From DATDAH01 sp963792205 (lineage in GTDB: Bacteria; Actinomycetota; Acidimicrobiia; Acidimicrobiales; DATDAH01), in NCBI GenBank assembly GCA_963792205.1, contig CAWBVI010000001.1:67754-131753 (forward strand): 64,000 bases of DNA, read 5' to 3'. This document shows, piece after piece, positions 26,516-34,941 of the stretch. Position numbers and translations under genes: made by a program. Numbering within the stretch: position 1 is the first letter of the stretch; each line of letters starts with the position of its first letter. Under the pieces are notes generated by a model that saw only the letters and a program-made list of their open reading frames with translations, was not told the DNA's origin and did no database searches.

Positions 26516-27186
26516 ACCGCGGCAACGGCCTCGGAGCCGAGGTTCCCGCGGAGCAGGGTGCCCTCCGGATCCTCGAGCGGATCCGGCAGTCCGCAGTCGA
26601 ACGCCCGACCGAAGAGCGGTGCGAACTGTGCGCCACGCCGATCGGCGAGGACCACCAGCACCTCGTCAACCTCGAGGGTCGACGACTGCTCTGTTCGTGC
26701 CGACCCTGCTACCTGCTCTTCGTCGACCGGGGTGCCGGCGCCGGTCGTTACCGCGCGGTGCCCGACCGGTACCTGGCCCTGCCCGGCTTCGCCCTTTCCC
26801 AGGCCGACTGGGACGGCCTCCAGATCCCGGTCAGCGCCGCGTTCTTCTTCGTCAACTCGGTCATGGACCGGGTCGCGGCCTTCTACCCCAGCCCGGCCGG
26901 GGCGACCGAGTCCCTGCTGCCGCTCGATGCGTGGGACCAGATCACTGCCGCCAACCCGATCGTGGCCACGCTCGAGCCCGATGTGGAGGCGTTGCTCGTC
27001 CGTTGGGTCGACGGGGCCGCGGTCTGCTTCGTGGTGCCCATCGACGCCTGCTACGAGCTCGTCGGCCTCCTGCGCACGCGCTGGCGGGGCTTCGACGGCG
27101 GCCAGGACGCCCACGCCGCCATCGACGGCTTCTTCGCCGGGCTCACCGAGCGGTCCCACATCGTCCCGCCGGGATCACCGGCATGA
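26512..27186 (+). CDS. DUF5947 family protein, hydrogenase-linked
   Basis: 224 residues. ERCELCATPIGEDHQHLVNLEG and CSCRPCYLL give two Cys pairs plus histidines near residues 40-70, resembling a zinc or Fe-S knuckle. FALSQADWDGLQIPVSAAFF, FYPSPAGATESLLPLDAWDQ and VPIDACYELVGLLRTRWRGF are typical of DUF5947, which I know only from group 1h hydrogenase loci. Function unknown. GTG start overlaps the NifU-like stop; its own stop overlaps the next ATG, so all are translationally coupled. Confidence 0.85.
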   Translation: MNRGNGLGAEVPAEQGALRILERIRQSAVERPTEERCELCATPIGEDHQHLVNLEGRRLLCSCRPCYLLFVDRGAGAGRYRAVPDRYLALPGFALSQADWDGLQIPVSAAFFFVNSVMDRVAAFYPSPAGATESLLPLDAWDQITAANPIVATLEPDVEALLVRWVDGAAVCFVVPIDACYELVGLLRTRWRGFDGGQDAHAAIDGFFAGLTERSHIVPPGSPA

Positions 27187-27818
27187 CCCTCGGCTTCGAG
27201 GTCGTCGACGCCCGGGCCGAGCCCCACGCCGCGGTCCCGACGCTGCAGTTCCGCCTGCGGGCGACAGAGACCTCAGAAGCGCCCGTCCACGCCATCGCGC
27301 TCCGAGCCCAGCTCCGCATCGAGCCGCAGCGCCGGCACTACTCGGCCGAGGAGGAGGACCGCCTCTACGAGCAGTTCGGGCCGACGCCCCAGTGGGGCGA
27401 GTCGCTGCGCCCGTTCCTCTGGACCAACGTCGGGGTGATGGTCCCGGGGTTCACGGGGTCGACCGAGTTCGACCTCCCGGTGGCCTGCACCTACGACTTC
27501 GAGGTGACCGCGGCCCGCTACCTCCACGCCCTCGGCGATGGCGAGGTGCCGCTGGTCTTCCTGTTCAGCGGAACGCAGTTCAGCCAGGGCCAGGCCGGGT
27601 TCAACGCGCTCCCGGTGGCCTGGGACGTGGAGGCCCCGTTCCGCCTGCCGGTCACGGTCTGGCGGGACGTGATGGACCGCTACTTCCCGAACAGCGGCTG
27701 GCTCCGGCTCCACCGGGACACCCTCGACGCCTTGATGCAGTTCCGGGCCCGACAGGCAGTGCCCACCTGGGACCAGGCCATCGAGATGCTGCTCAAGCAG
27801 GCCGGGGAAGGGCCATGA
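27183..27818 (+). CDS. DUF6084 family protein, hydrogenase-linked
   Basis: 211 residues, soluble, no catalytic motif evident. HAIALRAQLRIEPQRRHYSA, PFLWTNVGVMVPGFTGSTEF, DLPVACTYDFEVTAARYLHA and PFRLPVTVWRDVMDRYFPNS are diagnostic of DUF6084, found next to DUF5947 in this hydrogenase type. The composition suggests a beta-sandwich with a C-terminal helix. Role unknown; coupled by ATGA overlaps on both sides. Confidence 0.85.
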   Translation: MTLGFEVVDARAEPHAAVPTLQFRLRATETSEAPVHAIALRAQLRIEPQRRHYSAEEEDRLYEQFGPTPQWGESLRPFLWTNVGVMVPGFTGSTEFDLPVACTYDFEVTAARYLHALGDGEVPLVFLFSGTQFSQGQAGFNALPVAWDVEAPFRLPVTVWRDVMDRYFPNSGWLRLHRDTLDALMQFRARQAVPTWDQAIEMLLKQAGEGP

Positions 27819-29209
27819 CCACCGCGACCGACACGTCGGTGTTCGATCGGGCGACGACGATCGCCGACGCGGTCCTCTACGAGGGCTACGTCCTCTATCC
27901 GTACCGGGCGTCGGCCGGCAAGAACCAGGTGCGCTGGCAGTTCGGCGTCCTCACCCCGAAGGGCTACAGCGAGTCGAGCGGCTCGGATCCGTGGGCGATG
28001 CAGACCGAGTGCGTCGTCGATCCCCTGACGAGCCCCACGGTGCGGCTCCGGCTCCGCTGCCTCCAGGTCCAGTCGCGCACCGTCGAGGCCGTCGACGGGA
28101 CGGGGTTCCGGCCCGTCCCCTCCCTCGAGGTCGACGACGAGCTCTTCACCTCGTGGGACGAGGCCGTCGAGCGCCAGTTCGACCTCGACCGGGTCGCGCT
28201 CGACCCCGCGGCCCCGGCCTGGCGGCCCCGGCACACGGCCACCTTCCACCTCCCGGCCGGCCGCGACGACGAGGTCCTGACCGACGCGGGCGGCGAGGTG
28301 GTCGGTCTGGTCGCCCGCGAGCGGGAGGCCGTCGATGCCCGGGTCGAGGTCACGCCCGTCTGGCTGGACGGGCCCGCGCCCCTGGTCAAGCTGCAGGTCC
28401 GGATCGAGAACCGCATGACTTGGAACGAGCCCGGCGCGACCCGTGACGAGGTCATGCGGCGATCCCTCGTGGCCGTCCACACCCTGCTCGCCGTGACGGG
28501 CGGGCGCTTCGTGTCGCTGCTCGACCCGCCCGAGTTCGCCCAACCCGTCACGACCTCGTGCGTGAACGACGGGACCTACCCGGTGCTGGCCGAGGACGAC
28601 ACCGTGGTCCTGTCGTCGCCGATCATCCTCTACGACCACCCGGAGATCGCGCCCGAGAGCCCCGGGGCGCTGTTCGACTCGACCGAGATCGACGAGATCC
28701 TCGCCCTGCGCATCCTCACCCTCACCGACGACGAGAAGCGAGAGGCCCGGGCGACTGACGCGAGGGTGGCCGACATCCTCGACCGCGTCGACACCATGCC
28801 CCCGGAGATCTTCGACCGGCTCCACGGGGCGGTGCGCTATCTCGAAGGGGTCCCGACGGCCACCGCGCCGGACGCGGGGCTGCCGGGCGGGCTCGAGGCC
28901 GAGCGCGAGCAGCCGCCCTGGTGGGACCCCGGGTCGGACGCCACCTTCGACCCCGGAACGGACACCGTGTGGATCGCCGGCACCGAAGTCGGCCGGGGGT
29001 GCAAGGTCCGCCTGCGGCCCCGACCCGGCGCGGACGCCCACGACATGTTCCTGGACGGGCAGGAGGCCACCGTCGAAGCGGTGCTCCACGACGTGGACGG
29101 TGAGGTCCACGTCGCCGTCGTGCTCGATGCCGACCCCGGGGCCGACCTCTTCGCCTGGCAGGGTCGCTTCAACTACTTCCGGCCCCACGAGCTCGAGGTC
29201 CTCCGGTGA
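27815..29209 (+). CDS. conserved hydrogenase-locus protein with a C-terminal barrel-like domain
   Basis: 464 residues, soluble. The N-terminal three quarters (YEGYVLYPYRASAGKNQVRW onward) have no family I recognise. The last about 80 residues (VWIAGTEVGRGCKVRLRPRP, MFLDGQEATVEAVLHDVDGE, FAWQGRFNYFRPHELEVL) look like an SH3/KOW-type beta-barrel. It is coupled to the DUF6084 gene upstream and overlaps the endopeptidase gene downstream, so it is part of the same assembly module. Candidate scaffold or subunit; nothing more can be said from sequence. Confidence 0.75.
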   Translation: MTTATDTSVFDRATTIADAVLYEGYVLYPYRASAGKNQVRWQFGVLTPKGYSESSGSDPWAMQTECVVDPLTSPTVRLRLRCLQVQSRTVEAVDGTGFRPVPSLEVDDELFTSWDEAVERQFDLDRVALDPAAPAWRPRHTATFHLPAGRDDEVLTDAGGEVVGLVAREREAVDARVEVTPVWLDGPAPLVKLQVRIENRMTWNEPGATRDEVMRRSLVAVHTLLAVTGGRFVSLLDPPEFAQPVTTSCVNDGTYPVLAEDDTVVLSSPIILYDHPEIAPESPGALFDSTEIDEILALRILTLTDDEKREARATDARVADILDRVDTMPPEIFDRLHGAVRYLEGVPTATAPDAGLPGGLEAEREQPPWWDPGSDATFDPGTDTVWIAGTEVGRGCKVRLRPRPGADAHDMFLDGQEATVEAVLHDVDGEVHVAVVLDADPGADLFAWQGRFNYFRPHELEVLR

Positions 29210-29673
29210 GGCGCACGCTGGTCGCCGGGATCGGGAACATCTTCCTCAGCGACGACGGCTTCGGGGTCGAAGTCGCCACCCGGCTGGCCGACGACCCGAT
29301 GCCCGACGGGGTCCGGGTCGAGGACTACGGCATCCGGGGCGTGCACCTCGCCTACGAGCTGCTCGACGGCTACGACACCCTGGTCCTGGTCGACGCGCTG
29401 CCGCGGGGAGAACCTTCCGGCACGGTCACCGTGCTCGAGCCCAGCCTCGACGACCTGCCCGGTGCGGCGATGGACGCCCACACCATGGACCCGGGCACGG
29501 TGCTGGCGACGCTGACCCAGCTGGGCGGGCACGTGGACCGCGTCCTGATCGTCGGCTGTGAGCCCGCCGAGGTCGAGGAGGGCATCGGCCTGTCGCCGAC
29601 GGTCGCGGCCGCGGTCGACGTGGCCGCCCAGACGGTGAGAGATCTCGTCGGCGCAGATCGCGTCGCAACCTAA
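29206..29673 (+). CDS. hydrogenase maturation endopeptidase (HupD/HycI family)
   Basis: 155 residues. LVAGIGNIFLSDDGFGVEVA is the family N-terminus with its conserved GxGNxxxxDDGxG; VEDYGIRGVHLAYELLDGYD and VLVDALPRGEPSGTV follow, with conserved acidic residues and later HTMDPGTVLATLTQL and IVGCEPAEVEEGIGLSP. It senses nickel in the large subunit and cuts after the final His of the L2 motif, consistent with the 23-residue tail on HhyL. GTG start overlaps the preceding stop. Confidence 0.95.
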   Translation: MRRTLVAGIGNIFLSDDGFGVEVATRLADDPMPDGVRVEDYGIRGVHLAYELLDGYDTLVLVDALPRGEPSGTVTVLEPSLDDLPGAAMDAHTMDPGTVLATLTQLGGHVDRVLIVGCEPAEVEEGIGLSPTVAAAVDVAAQTVRDLVGADRVAT

Positions 29674-29683
29674 GGAGCTTGGG

Positions 29684-29803
29684 ATGGAAACCCTGGGAAC
29701 GATCTTCCTGGTGCTGATCGGCGTCGTCGTGTTGGTGGGCATCGTCATGGTGCTCGTGTCGTTGCCCGATCTGTCGCGCTACCTGCGCGTCAAGCGGATG
29801 TGA
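29684..29803 (+). CDS. 39-residue membrane microprotein, DUF6893-like (copy 2)
   Basis: METLGTIFLVLIGVVVLVGI followed by VMVLVSLPDLSRYLRVKRM: a single strongly hydrophobic helix and a basic tail with PDLSRYLR, matching PDIARYLR in the protein at 20047. An AAGGAG site lies 8 nt upstream, and the gene lies between the endopeptidase and hypC. Two such proteins in one locus suggest two related anchors or membrane-targeting peptides. Function unknown. Confidence 0.82.
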   Translation: METLGTIFLVLIGVVVLVGIVMVLVSLPDLSRYLRVKRM

Positions 29804-29816
29804 GGAGCGGGTAGCG

Positions 29817-30089
29817 ATGTGCCTCGGGATCCCCGGCCAGGTCGTCGAGCTCGGCATCGGCCACGAGCACCTGGCCAAGGTCGACGTCGCGGGCGTTCGG
29901 CGGAACATCAACATCGGCCTGCTGGAGGACGAGGACGTCCGCGAGGGCGACTGGGTGCTGATCCACGTGGGCTTCGCCATGTCGAAGATCGACGAAGCCG
30001 AGGCGGCTCGAGCCATGGAGGGCCTCGAGCTCATGGGGCAGGCCTACGAAGAGGAGGTCCAGGCGGTGGTGGGGTCGAGGATCCGGTGA
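29817..30089 (+). CDS. hypC: hydrogenase maturation chaperone HypC
   Basis: 90 residues. MCLGIPGQVVELGIG is the canonical start with essential Cys2; VDVAGVRRNINIGLL and VREGDWVLIHVGFAMSKID complete the OB-like barrel. Forms the HypCD complex that builds Fe(CN)2CO and delivers it to the large subunit. A GAGGAG site precedes the ATG and the stop overlaps hypD (GTGA). A second, SIS-fused HypC-like domain lies at 14118. Confidence 0.97.
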   Translation: MCLGIPGQVVELGIGHEHLAKVDVAGVRRNINIGLLEDEDVREGDWVLIHVGFAMSKIDEAEAARAMEGLELMGQAYEEEVQAVVGSRIR

Positions 30090-31210
30090 AGTTCGTCGAC
30101 GAGTACCGCGACCCGGTCGCCGCCGGACGCCTGCTGGCGTTGATCACGGACCTCGCCGGCGACGACCACTTCAAGTTCATGGAGGTGTGCGGCGGCCACA
30201 CCCACACGATCTACCGCCACGGCATCGAACACGTCCTGCCCGACGGCGTCGAGCTGGTGCACGGACCCGGCTGTCCGGTCTGCGTGATCCCGATGGGGCG
30301 GATCGACGACGCCATCGCCGTCGCCGAGACCCCGGGCGTGATCTTCACCAGCTTCGGCGACATGATGCGGGTCCCGGGCGGCAAGGGGACCCTCCTCGAG
30401 GCGAAGGCCCGGGGCGCGGACGTGCGCATGGTGTACTCCCCGCTCGACGCCCTGCGGCTGGCCGTCGAGAACCCCGACCGGAAGGTCGTGTTCTTCGCCA
30501 TCGGCTTCGAGACCACCGCGCCCTCGACCGCGTTGACCCTGCTCCGGGCGCGTGCCGACGGGGTCATGAACTTCGCCGTCTTCTGCAACCACGTGACCAT
30601 CGTCCCGCCGATCAAGGCGATCCTCGACTCACCCGACCTCCGCCTCGACGGCTTCCTCGGCCCCGGCCACGTCTCCACCGTGGTGGGGAACCGGCCCTAC
30701 CGCTTCGTCGTCGACACCTACCGCAAGCCGCTGGTGACGACCGGCTTCGAGCCCCTCGACATCCTCCAGGCCGTGGCCATGCTGCTGGCCCAGATCCGGC
30801 AGGGCCGGTGTGAGATCGAGAACCAGTACACCCGGGTCGTTCGGGACGAGGGCAACCCCCGCGCCCTCGAGGTCCTGGCCGAGGTCTTCCAGCTCCGCCC
30901 CCACTTCGAGTGGCGAGGCCTCGGGTTCATCTCGCAGAGCGCCCTCAAGCTCCGCCCAGCGTTCGCCCCATGGGACGCCGAGCTGCACTACGAGGTGCCG
31001 GGGGTGCGGGTGGCCGACCCGAAGGCGTGCCAGTGCGGCGAGGTGCTCAAGGGTGTGATCAAGCCGTGGGAGTGCAAGGTCTTCGGCACCGCTTGCACCC
31101 CCGAGACCCCCATCGGCACCTGCATGGTGTCCTCCGAGGGCGCGTGCGCCGCCTACTACAACTTCGGTCGCCTCCACCGGGAGGTGGCGGTGACCATGGG
31201 ACGGCACTGA
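30086..31210 (+). CDS. hypD: hydrogenase maturation protein HypD
   Basis: 374 residues, full length. KFMEVCGGHTHTIYRHGIEH, LVHGPGCPVCVIPMGRID and ANPSTTAL-like FFAIGFETTAPSTALTLL are the CGGH and GPGCPVC motifs that form the redox-active site; the C-terminal cysteines (CQCGEVLKGVIKPWECKVFG with later TACTPE and GTCMVSSEGAC) bind the [4Fe-4S] cluster. Scaffold for iron ligand assembly with HypC. GTG start overlaps hypC. Confidence 0.97.
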   Translation: MKFVDEYRDPVAAGRLLALITDLAGDDHFKFMEVCGGHTHTIYRHGIEHVLPDGVELVHGPGCPVCVIPMGRIDDAIAVAETPGVIFTSFGDMMRVPGGKGTLLEAKARGADVRMVYSPLDALRLAVENPDRKVVFFAIGFETTAPSTALTLLRARADGVMNFAVFCNHVTIVPPIKAILDSPDLRLDGFLGPGHVSTVVGNRPYRFVVDTYRKPLVTTGFEPLDILQAVAMLLAQIRQGRCEIENQYTRVVRDEGNPRALEVLAEVFQLRPHFEWRGLGFISQSALKLRPAFAPWDAELHYEVPGVRVADPKACQCGEVLKGVIKPWECKVFGTACTPETPIGTCMVSSEGACAAYYNFGRLHREVAVTMGRH

Positions 31211-31211
31211 C

Positions 31212-31556
31212 GTGCACGAGCTGTCGGTCGCCCAGGCGATCGCCGACACGGCCCGGGACCACGCCGGCGGTGAGCCGGTCGAGCGGGTGTCGGTCCGCAT
31301 CGGGCACCTGCGGCAGGTGGTGCCCGACGCGCTGCAGTTCGCCTGGGAGATGCTGACCGAGGGCACCGACCTGGACGGCTGTGCGCTGGAGATCGAACAC
31401 GTCCCCGCCGTCATCGCCTGTCCGGGCTGTGGCGACGAGCACACGCTCGACTGGCCGGTCATGGTCTGCCCGGGCTGCTCGAGCAGCGACGTCACGATGG
31501 TCAGCGGCGAGGAGTTCCAGTTGTCGTCCATCGACGTCGGCCAGGGGGTCACCTAG
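31212..31556 (+). CDS. hypA: hydrogenase nickel metallochaperone HypA
   Basis: 114 residues. VHELSVAQAIADTARDHAGG places the nickel-binding His at position 2. The zinc domain has two CxxC pairs (CPGCGDEHTLDWPVMVCPGC). Delivers nickel to the large subunit together with HypB. GTG start one base after the hypD stop; its stop TAG shares a base with the hypB start. Confidence 0.96.
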   Translation: MHELSVAQAIADTARDHAGGEPVERVSVRIGHLRQVVPDALQFAWEMLTEGTDLDGCALEIEHVPAVIACPGCGDEHTLDWPVMVCPGCSSSDVTMVSGEEFQLSSIDVGQGVT

Positions 31557-32341
31557 TGGGACGCTTCCACCGCCACGAGGACGGGACCGCACACGTCCAC
31601 GACCATGATCACGCCGACGACGAGCACGCCGCGGGGCGGGACGTGGGGGATCACACCGGCTACCTGGACACCGGTTCTTCCCGCGTCGCCGTCCTGGAGA
31701 AGATCCTGGCCGAGAACGACCGCATCGCCGAAGCCAACCGGGCCGACTTCGCGCGGGCCGGCGTGCGGGCGGTCAACCTCATGTCCGCCCCCGGAGCGGG
31801 GAAGACGACGCTGCTGAAGCGGACGATCGTCGCCCTCGGCGAGCGCCTCCGTATCGGTGTGCTGGAGGGCGACATCGCCACGAGCATGGATGCCGACCGC
31901 CTCGACGGCCTGGGCGCGGCGGTGTCGCTGGTCAACACCAGTGCCGGCTTCGGCGGCGAGTGCCACCTCGACGCGGTGATGGTCCGGTCCGGCCTGGCCC
32001 GACTGCCGCTCGACCGCCTCGACCTGCTCGTCATCGAGAACGTGGGCAACCTCGTCTGCCCGGCCGAGTTCAACGTCGGTGAAGCGGCGAAGGCGATGGT
32101 CTACGCCGTCACCGAGGGCGAGGAGAAGCCCCTCAAGTACCCCGTGATGTTCCGCGCCGCGTCGACCGTGCTCGTGAACAAGGTCGATCTGCTCCCCCAC
32201 CTCGACGTCGACCTCGACCTCTTCCTGAGCAACCTCCGCGCCGTGAACCCCGGTGCGAAGGTGATCCTGACCAGCGCCCGGACCGGTGAGGGCATCGACG
32301 AGTGGTGTGACTGGCTGGAGGAGGTCGCCGCCGACGCCTGA
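31556..32341 (+). CDS. hypB: hydrogenase nickel-insertion GTPase HypB
   Basis: 261 residues. His/Asp-rich N-terminus (FHRHEDGTAHVHDHDHADDE) likely stores nickel or zinc. GTPase core: MSAPGAGKTTLLKR (G1), EGDIATSMDADRL, and NKVDLLPHLD (G4). Acts with HypA. GTG start. Its last base abuts the end of the convergent importer ATPase gene, so this closes the hydrogenase locus. Confidence 0.97.
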   Translation: MGRFHRHEDGTAHVHDHDHADDEHAAGRDVGDHTGYLDTGSSRVAVLEKILAENDRIAEANRADFARAGVRAVNLMSAPGAGKTTLLKRTIVALGERLRIGVLEGDIATSMDADRLDGLGAAVSLVNTSAGFGGECHLDAVMVRSGLARLPLDRLDLLVIENVGNLVCPAEFNVGEAAKAMVYAVTEGEEKPLKYPVMFRAASTVLVNKVDLLPHLDVDLDLFLSNLRAVNPGAKVILTSARTGEGIDEWCDWLEEVAADA

Positions 32342-33082
32342 TCAGCGCGCCGCGGCGCGAGGGTCGTATCCCCGCGGGAGCTCGAGCCGATGGGCACCCA
32401 GGAGGGCGGGGTCGGCGAGGAGATCGGCCGTCGGCCCGTCGGCCACGATCCGGCCCTGGTCGAGGATGACCGAGCGGGGGCAGAGCTCGAGGGCGTAGGG
32501 CAGGTCGTGGGTCACGACGAGGGTGGTGAGCTCGAGCCCCAGCAGGATGTCGGCCAGCTCCCGACGGGCCGCGGGGTCGAGGTTGGACGTCGGCTCGTCG
32601 AGGACGAGGACCTCGGGGTGCATCGCCAGCACCGTCGCCACCGCGACGCGCCGCCGCTGGCCGAAGCTGAGGTGGTGCGGGGCTCGAGCGGCGTGGTCGG
32701 CCATGTCGACGCCCGTGAGGGCGTCGTCGATCCGCTCCTCGAGGGCGTGGTCCCGGAGCCCGAGGTTGGCCGGCCCGAAGGCGACGTCGTCGTGCACGGT
32801 CGGCATGAAGAGCTGGTCGTCAGGGTCCTGGAACACGATCGCCACCTGCCGCCGGATCTCGGCCAGGTGCTCCTTCGCGACCGGCAGCGCGCCGATGGTC
32901 ACCTCGCCCGCAGTCGGCCGGAGGATCCCGTTGAGGTGGAGCACGAGGGTCGTCTTGCCGGCGCCGTTCGGCCCGAGGACCGCGACCCGCTCGCCCGGGG
33001 CCACCTCGAGGTCGACGCCCTGGAGCGCGACCCGCCCGTCGGGATAGGTGTGGTGCAGCCCCCGGACCCGGACGGCGGTCAT
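32342..33082 (-). CDS. cbiO: nickel/cobalt ECF transporter ATPase (CbiO/NikO type)
   Basis: 246 residues. Walker A VLGPNGAGKTTLVLHLNG, Q-loop VFQDPDDQLFMPTVHDDVAFGP (the DPDDQLF form is typical of ECF ATPases), signature LSFGQRRRVAVATVL, Walker B LVLDEPTSNLDP. Powers metal uptake. The ATG overlaps the cbiQ stop (ATGA). The frame extends upstream but that part is inside cbiQ. Convergent with hypB, so the nickel supply genes lie next to the nickel insertion genes. Confidence 0.95.
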   Translation of the reverse strand: MTAVRVRGLHHTYPDGRVALQGVDLEVAPGERVAVLGPNGAGKTTLVLHLNGILRPTAGEVTIGALPVAKEHLAEIRRQVAIVFQDPDDQLFMPTVHDDVAFGPANLGLRDHALEERIDDALTGVDMADHAARAPHHLSFGQRRRVAVATVLAMHPEVLVLDEPTSNLDPAARRELADILLGLELTTLVVTHDLPYALELCPRSVILDQGRIVADGPTADLLADPALLGAHRLELPRGYDPRAAAR

Positions 33083-33852
33083 GAGCCGGCGAGGTGGGCC
33101 AGGGCGGCGATCACGAGCGCACAGGCAGGGACCACGGCGGCCACGGCCCAGGCGGAACGGGCGGCGTGGTGGTGGTGCAGCTCCGGCATCGTGCCGTCGT
33201 ACCCGCGAGCGCACATGGCGAGGTGCACCCGCTCACCCCGCTCGTAGGAGCGCACGAACAGCGTGCCGGACGACGAGGCGATGGCCCGGGCCTGCCAGAG
33301 CCACCGGGGGTCGTAGCCCCGCGAGGCCCGGGCGATCCGCATGCGCTCGGCGTCGCCGGCGATGAGATCGAGGTAGCGGACCATGAACCCGGCGATGGCG
33401 GTGAAGGGGCGGGGGACGCGCAAGCGCTCGAGGCCGGTGAGGAGCTCGGTGACCGGGGTCGTGGCGGCGAGGACGATGGCCGCCAGCACGCCCAGGGTCC
33501 CCTTGGCCAGGATGTTCCACGCCGCCCACAGCCCCGGCTCGGACAGGGACCACGCCAGCACGTCGACGCGCGGGGCCATCCCCACGACGGGCAGGAGGAG
33601 GGCAAAGGCCACGAAGGGCAGCTCGATGCGCAACCGGTGGGCCACCAGGCGGCCGGGCAGGCCGGCCACGACGATGACGACGGTGATCAGCACGGCGTCC
33701 AGGGCGAAGGCCCAGAACGCCGTGCGCGGGGTGGCCACGACGCCCAGCACGAAGGCGACGGTCGCCAAGACCTTGACCTCGGGGGGCAGGCGGTGGACCG
33801 GCCCGGTCCCGGGGTGGAAGAGGCTGTCGGTGCCGGTGTGGCCCCCGGTCAC
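33079..33852 (-). CDS. cbiQ: ECF transporter transmembrane component (CbiQ/NikQ type)
   Basis: 257 residues with about six membrane helices. The coupling region carries ERLRVPRPFTAIAGFMVRYL and MRIARASRGYDPRWLWQAR, the A-R-G motif helices that contact the ATPase. GTG start overlaps the upstream PDGLE-protein stop. Forms the importer with CbiO, CbiM and the PDGLE protein. Confidence 0.94.
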   Translation of the reverse strand: MTGGHTGTDSLFHPGTGPVHRLPPEVKVLATVAFVLGVVATPRTAFWAFALDAVLITVVIVVAGLPGRLVAHRLRIELPFVAFALLLPVVGMAPRVDVLAWSLSEPGLWAAWNILAKGTLGVLAAIVLAATTPVTELLTGLERLRVPRPFTAIAGFMVRYLDLIAGDAERMRIARASRGYDPRWLWQARAIASSSGTLFVRSYERGERVHLAMCARGYDGTMPELHHHHAARSAWAVAAVVPACALVIAALAHLAGS

Positions 33853-34163
33853 CGGATCGTCTGGCTCCCGCGGCGCACGACCAGGAAGAGCCCGCCGGCG
33901 AGGGCGAAGGTCACGGCGACGCCGATCAGGCCGGCCAGGCCGGTGCTCAGGCGGTCATCGTCCACGCCGCGCACGTCGTAGCCCGCGGTCGGGACGTCCT
34001 CGAGGGCGTGGGCCTGCTCCTCGTCGTCGAAGCCCTCGTCGATGGCCACCCGGTTCAGGCCATCGGGCTCGCTGCTGGCCTGCGGGCCGACGAACAACGC
34101 GAGGGCGGCAGCGAGGACGAGCCCTACCAGGAGGAAGACGCCGAACCGGACGCGGGGCGTCAT
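33849..34163 (-). CDS. PDGLE-domain (CbiN/NikN-like) component of the nickel/cobalt importer
   Basis: 104 residues, two membrane helices (VFLLVGLVLAAALALFVG near the N-terminus; GLIGVAVTFALAGGLFLVV near the C-terminus). Between them SSEPDGLNRVAIDEGF contains the PDGL(E) motif that replaces or resembles CbiN. The ATG overlaps the cbiM stop (ATGA). Confidence 0.9.
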   Translation of the reverse strand: MTPRVRFGVFLLVGLVLAAALALFVGPQASSEPDGLNRVAIDEGFDDEEQAHALEDVPTAGYDVRGVDDDRLSTGLAGLIGVAVTFALAGGLFLVVRRGSQTIR

Positions 34164-34847
34164 CGGGCGGCGGGCGCGGTCAGGGCCGGCGGGACGACGG
34201 TCAGATCCCGCGCGCCCCACACGAGGTCGGGTCGGGTCTCCAGAACGGCGGCCACCGTCATGGCGGTGATGACGCCCTCGCCGATGCCGATCAGGCCGTG
34301 GACCCCGACCATGGCGCCGACGACGGTGCGCAAGGACGCGCCGCCCGTCCCGCCGAGGGCGTACTCCACGGTGAACGCCAGCGCGGCCAGGACCACGCTC
34401 AGGCCGGCCGCGACGCCCGAGGCGATGACGACGCCTGCCGGGCCGACGGGGCAGGACCGCGCGCAGGGCCTTGAAGACGGCGTAGCCGCCGAGCGTGGTG
34501 ACCAGGGCCATGTTCACCACGTTGAGTCCGAGGGCGGACAGGCCCCCGTCGGCGAAGAGGAGCGACTGGACCACCAGGACAACGGTGACGCACAGCACGC
34601 CGACCCAGGGTCCGACCAGGACCGCGGCGAGAACACCGCCCAGCAGGTGACCGCTGGTCCCGCTCGCCACGGGGAAGTTCAGCATCTGGACGGCGAAGAT
34701 GAAGGCGGCGACCAGGCCCGCCATCGGGGCCTGACGTTCGTCGAGGACGTCTTTCGACCGACGCAGCGCGACGGTGACGCCGCCGACGGCCACCGCCCCG
34801 GCCGCCAGGGACGTCTTCGCATCGATGAACCCGTCCGGGATGTGCAC
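34160..34847 (-). CDS. cbiM: nickel/cobalt substrate-binding component CbiM/NikM; one frameshift
   Basis: S-component that captures Ni2+ or Co2+. MHIPDGFIDAKTSLAAGAVA has the invariant N-terminal His2 of the metal site; SGTSGHLLGGVLAAVLVGPW and FADGGLSALGLNVVNMALVT follow. One extra base near 34440 (a CCGGG run) shifts the frame after ALRAVLPRRP; the correct frame continues VVLAALAFTVEYALGG to GLIGIGEGVITAMTVAAVLE and the stop. Intact length would be about 228 residues. GTG start, divergent from the Fur-family gene. Confidence 0.88.
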
Positions 34848-34941
34848 GACACGCCGACCTTAGTGCGAACGATTCGTGTCTGCCTGGAGCTAGCAGTCAC
34901 ATCTCGGTCGCGTCGGTGACGAGGTCGGCCAGACTGGGACG
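34848..34941. promoter_or_regulatory. divergent cbiM/fur promoter region with a dyad
   Basis: 94-bp spacer between the importer operon and the Fur-family regulator. It holds the dyad CGAA-cga-TTCG at 34866-34876 (context TGCGAACGATTCGTG), 19 bp upstream of the importer start. Fur-family sites are AT-rich 7-1-7 dyads; this is a GC-shifted look-alike and a candidate operator for nickel-dependent repression. A CAGACT box 6 nt before the regulator GTG suggests a leaderless message. Confidence 0.4.

Noticed and set aside
34848..34941. cobalamin or NiCo riboswitch ahead of the importer
   Set aside because: The spacer is only 94 bp, lacks the conserved riboswitch boxes, and is shared with a divergent regulator.
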